From the NCBI RefSeq assembly GCF_032884065.1, contig NC_088883.1:27851355-27915354 (forward strand): a stretch of 64,000 bases of DNA. The letters run 5' to 3'. The position numbers and the translations under genes are program-made. This DNA comes from Artemia franciscana. Taxonomy: Eukaryota > Arthropoda > Branchiopoda > Anostraca > Artemiidae. This document shows positions 60,607-64,000 of the stretch, piece after piece; within the stretch, counting starts at the first letter, position 1; each line of letters begins with the position of its first letter. A model generated the notes under the pieces. That model was not told the origin of the DNA. It made no database searches and worked only from the letters and a program-made list of their open reading frames with translations.

Positions 60607-63190
60607 TTTATGGCTCATATTTTTGTACAAAGTAGATTCGACAAGTGTGGCCTTAATTGAGTATATTTGTAAGTGTGGCCTTAATTGAGTATATTTGTAA
60701 GAGTGGCCTTAATTGAGTAGATTTGTAAGTGTGGCTCTATTTGAGTAGACTGGCCCTATTTTGGACAGTGAGTGATTTCATTTTATGGCTCATATTTTGG
60801 TAGAGAATAGATTCAACAGTGTGACCCTAATTGACTAGATTTGACAGGCTGGCTCTATTTGAGTAGACTGGCCCTATTTTGGACAGCGAATGATTTTGTT
60901 TTATGGCTTGGATTTTGGTACAGAGTAGATTCTACATTCTGGCTTTAATTGACTAGATTTTTCAGTCTGGATTTATTAAAATAGACTGGCCCTATTTCAC
61001 ACAGAGAGTGATTTTGTTTTACGGTTCACATTTTGGTACAGAGTAGATTCGATAGTATGGCCCTAATTGACTAGATTTATCAGTGTTTCTAGACAAGCCC
61101 TATTTCGGATAGCGAGTGATTTTGTTTCATGGCTCATATTTTTGTACGGAGTATATTCGAAAGTATGGCCCTAATTGACTAGATTGGTCAGTGTGGCTCT
61201 TTTTGAATGGACTTGCCCTATTTTGGACAGCGACTGATTTTGTTTTGTGGCTAATACATTGGTACAGAGTTCGACATTGTGGCTCTATTTGAATAGACTG
61301 GCCCTGTTTCAGACAGCGAGTGGTTTTGTTTTATGGCTCACATTTTGGTATGGAGTAGATTCGACAGTGTGGCTCTAATGGACTGGATTTGTCAGTGTGG
61401 CTCTATTTGAATAGACTTGTCCCGTTTCAGACAGAGAGTGATTTTGTTTTATGGCTCACATTTTGGTACACAATAGATACTACAACGTGGCCCTAATTGA
61501 CTAGATTTATCAATGTTGCTCTATATAAATAGACTGGTCATATTTCAGGTAGCGAGTGATTTTGTTTTATGGCTCAGGTTTTGGTACAGAGTAGATTCTA
61601 CAGTGTAGCCCTAATTCACTGGAGTTGTCAGTGTGGCTCTATTTGGATAGACTTGCCCAATTTCATACGGCGAGTGATTTTGTTTTATGGCTCAGATTTT
61701 GATACAGAGTAGATTCGACAGTGTGGCCCTAATTGACTGAAGTTTTCAGTATGGCTCTATTTGGTTAGACTGGCCCTATTTCATACAGCGAGTGATTTTG
61801 TTTTATGGCTCACATTTTGGTGAAGAGTAAATTCAAAAGTGTGGCCCTAATTGACTAAATTTGTCAGTGTGACTCTATTTGTAGATTTTACCTATCTTGG
61901 ACTGCGATTGATTTATTTTTATCGCTAACATTTTGGTACAGAGTAGATTCGACAGTGTGGCTCTAATTGAGTGGATTAGTCTGCGTGGCTCTATTTGAAT
62001 AGACTTGTCCCATTTCAGGCAGAAAGGGATTTTGTTTTATGGCTCAAATTTTGGTACAGAGTAGATCCGACAACGTGGCCCTAATTGACTAGATTTATCA
62101 GTATTGCTCTATTTAAATAGACTGGCCCAATTTTGGATAGCGAGTAATTTTGTTTTATGGCTCACATTTGGTACAGAGTGGATTCGACAGTTTGTCACTA
62201 ATTGACTGGATTTGTCAGTGTGGCTCTACTTGAATAGACTTGCCCTATTTCAAACAGCGAGTGATTTTGTTTTATGGGTCACATTTGGTACAGATTAGAT
62301 TCGACAGTGTGTCCGTAATTGACTGGATTGGCAATATTTTGTACGTGGATTCGACAGTGTTTATTTAAGAATTAACGACGCTTCTTGACTACTATGGTCC
62401 CGGCGTCGGCCCTGCAGTGCATTCCTGCAGCGTGATTCGATCTCTGGGTCCCGTATTACCAAGCTAAGTTCATATCCACTGCGCCACCACAGGACATTCG
62501 ACAGTGTTGCTTGTTAGTGTTGCTCTATTTGAATAGACTTGCCCTATTTCAGACAGCGAGTGATTATGTTTTATGGCTCACATTTTGGTACAGAGTATAT
62601 TCGACAGTGTTGCCCTAATTGACTAGATTTGTTAGTGTTGCTCTATTTGAATAGACTTGCCCTATTTCAGACAGCGAGTGATTATGTTTTATGGCTCACA
62701 TTTTGGTACAGAGTAGATTCGACAGTGTGTCCCTAATTGACTGGATTGGCAATATTTTGTACGTGTATTCGACAGTGTTGCCCTAATTGACTAGATTTGT
62801 TAGTGTGGCTCTATTTGAATAGACTTGCCCTATTTCAGACAGCGAGTGATTATGTTTTATGGCTCACATTTTGGTACAGAGTAGATTCGACAGTGTTGCC
62901 CTAATTGACTGGATTTTTCAGTATGGCTCTATTTGAATAGACTTACCCTATTTCAGGCAGCGAATAGTTTTATTTTATGGCTCACATTTTTGGTACAGAA
63001 GATTCAACAGTGTGGCCCTAATTGACTAGATTTGTCAGTGTTGCTCTATTTGAATATACTGGCTCTGTTTTCGACAACGATTGATTTTATTTTGAGGCTC
63101 ATATTTTGGTACAGAATAGATTCGAGAATATGACCCTAATTGACAAAATTGACAATATTTTGTAGAATCTAGTGGTTTAATTTCCTGGTT
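60606..63190 (+). repeat. satellite array, 118-bp unit, ~20 copies
   Basis: Consensus words in order: 'ttttatggctcacattttgg', 'tacagagtagattcgacagt', 'gtggccctaattgactagat', 'ttgtcagtgtggctctattt', 'gaatagacttgccctatttc', 'agacagcgagtgattttg'. The 'atggctca' word recurs about every 118 bases from 60606 to 63090. The first 150 bases show a shorter sub-repeat ('gtggccttaattgagtagat' about three times), and units near 62330 and 62750 carry a 'ggcaatattttgtacgtg' variant. Diverged, non-coding, interrupted by a SINE at 62361-62495. Confidence 0.9.
62361..62495 (-). mobile_element. tRNA-derived SINE (copy 2) with target duplication
   Basis: Same element as 29258-29393. On the minus strand: head 'gtcctgtgg', A-box TGGCGCAGTGG (62476-62486 on plus), B-box GATCGAATC (62434-62442), tail 'gttaattcttaaataa'. 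Both boxes match the pol III consensus at every fixed position. A 13-base duplication ATTCGACAGTGTT flanks it (62349-62361 and 62496-62508). The word also belongs to the satellite unit, so the duplication must be read with that in mind. Confidence 0.88.
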
Positions 63191-63463
63191 CATATTTTGG
63201 CAGAGACTAAATTTTCAAATAATTTGACCGTGAAATGGCAAAGGACCATCCGATAAATGACCATGCCTTAAGAAGAATTGATGTCAGAACGTCCACAGAT
63301 TCAGGTCCATGCCTTAAGAAGAATTGATGTCAGAACGTCCATAGATTCAGGTGATCTTAAACATAAATTCAAAAATTATCATATAATTTTTTTTAACTTA
63401 TTATAAAAAAAAATTTTGATAACTGCATTAGTTTTTTTGTCATAATATATTTTATACGACATA
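63191..63463. other. AT-rich spacer with a 46-bp tandem duplication
   Basis: 'ccatgccttaagaagaattg' to 'agattcaggt' at 63261-63306 is repeated at 63307-63352 with one difference (cacag versus catag). This is just upstream of the predicted promoter. Confidence 0.85.
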
Positions 63464-63501
63464 TATAAAATTGAGAAAACTCAATAGAAAAAAATGCAGT
63501 T
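63464..63501 (+). promoter_or_regulatory. TATA box and initiator-like site
   Basis: TATAAAA at 63464-63470, then 'tgcagtta' with a CAGT initiator core at 63497-63500, about 34 bases downstream. Arthropod core promoters commonly pair a TATA box with a TCAGT initiator at about 30 bases. This would give a 5' leader of about 97 bases before the ATG at 63595, containing an 11-codon upstream ORF (63557-63589). AT-rich surroundings make chance TATA words likely. Confidence 0.35.
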
Positions 63502-63594
63502 AGAAACTAAATTTGAAACACGAGTTATCCAATCCAAGTTAAATCCAAACCGAGACATGTTCTTGAGCAACACATCGATAAGATTGTGATAGAA

Positions 63595-64000
63595 ATGAAA
63601 ACTTTTTTATTAACAATGTTGATGATGGTCCTCGGATCCTTAGGTTCTTTACAAGGAGGACTCATGAATCAAAAGTCAAAAGAAAAACATGACGCACAAG
63701 AAGAGACTGCAGATAATTCTTTACAACAACAACACTCCATAATAAAAGCTCAAACGGATAAGATTGAAGCAATAAAAAATTCAGACAAATTTGAAAACAG
63801 AATTAGAACAAAATCCATTTTACCGTTAGTCACCAAGACAGATAAAGATAAAAGCTTTAATAATGCTAATCTGCCAAATAACGAAGAAATTTTACAAGCT
63901 TTGGCTGAAGAAAGGATTATGGCAAAAATAAAACATCTCAATAGGACAAGAATTAAAAAGTCTAAGAATAACGGAGAATATACAAATGTCATAAGATGGT
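63595..64000 (+). CDS. putative secreted protein, 5' part (runs off window end)
   Basis: Open for 135 codons from ATG 63595 to the window edge, with no stop. It is the first in-frame ATG after a TGA at about 63509. The N-terminus 'MKTFLLTMLMMVLGSLGSLQ' is a classic signal peptide: a lysine, a hydrophobic core and small residues before a cleavage site around residue 20. The mature part visible is hydrophilic and rich in Lys, Glu, Asn and Gln ('NQKSKEKHDAQEETADNS', 'QQQH', 'NNEEILQALAEERIMAKIKH') with one N-glycosylation sequon (N-R-T) and no cysteine. I do not recognise the family. The lack of cysteines argues against a disulfide-rich secreted peptide. No repeat family of the window overlaps it, supporting a host gene. 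A coding exon interrupted later by an intron is possible. Confidence 0.6.
   Translation, partial: MKTFLLTMLMMVLGSLGSLQGGLMNQKSKEKHDAQEETADNSLQQQHSIIKAQTDKIEAIKNSDKFENRIRTKSILPLVTKTDKDKSFNNANLPNNEEILQALAEERIMAKIKHLNRTRIKKSKNNGEYTNVIRW

Noticed and set aside
60606-63190. CRISPR-like array because of regular repeats
   Set aside because: Units are ~118 bases contiguous and diverged, with no short repeat/unique spacer alternation, and the context is eukaryotic.

Overview
The window is eukaryotic, AT-rich and almost entirely repetitive. It looks like an invertebrate with a large, transposon-filled genome. Several repeat families (palindromic 'tttacgctaaag' foldbacks, ~300-bp G/C-run satellite units) remind me of branchiopod crustacean DNA such as brine shrimp; that is an impression from memory, not a match I can verify. 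No operons, CRISPR arrays or prokaryotic signals are visible. I see no intact multi-exon host gene.

Layout. 1-4440: low-information AT-rich DNA with a 3' fragment of an RTE-like LINE and a broken RTE-like LINE on the minus strand (2068-3650). 4441-22594: a ~9.03-kb segment present twice head-to-tail (4441-13474 and 13575-22594), separated by exactly 100 N. The first copy ends and the second begins at the N run, so this is best read as two overlapping contig ends that were not merged, probably two haplotypes. Each copy holds a MITE-like repeat, an array of ~300-bp satellite units, a 471-bp foldback, a ~301-bp tandem repeat, a non-autonomous Helitron with canonical TC...hairpin-CTAG ends (11468-12682; 20575-21787), long (TA)n tracts and a pure A/T minisatellite.

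22595-39300: dispersed repeats, several foldback elements, a tRNA-derived SINE, an inverted copy of the ~300-bp satellite element (30235-32146), and one candidate host terminal exon on the minus strand (25889-26053). 39360-42000: a decayed CR1/L2/Jockey-type LINE (minus strand) interrupted by a 284-bp hAT-type MITE with a perfect 8-bp target duplication. 42000-51290: more foldbacks and dispersed repeats, plus an intact tRNA-His(GTG) gene (48691-48762).

51298-54726: a decayed hAT (Buster/ZBED5-like) DNA transposon in which the segment carrying half of the BED zinc finger is repeated four times in tandem. 55231-60606: an RTE-like LINE split by a nearly full-length CR1/L2-type LINE (~55352-59391), giving a chimeric ORF across the junction. 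60606-63190: ~20 units of a 118-bp satellite, with a tRNA-derived SINE inserted with a 13-bp target duplication. 63230-64000: apparently single-copy DNA with a TATA/initiator-like promoter and an ORF with a signal peptide that runs off the window end, the best protein-coding host gene candidate here.

Nearly all coding capacity belongs to dead mobile elements. What the window mainly records is layered insertion (MITE in LINE, LINE in LINE, SINE in satellite) plus one assembly artefact.
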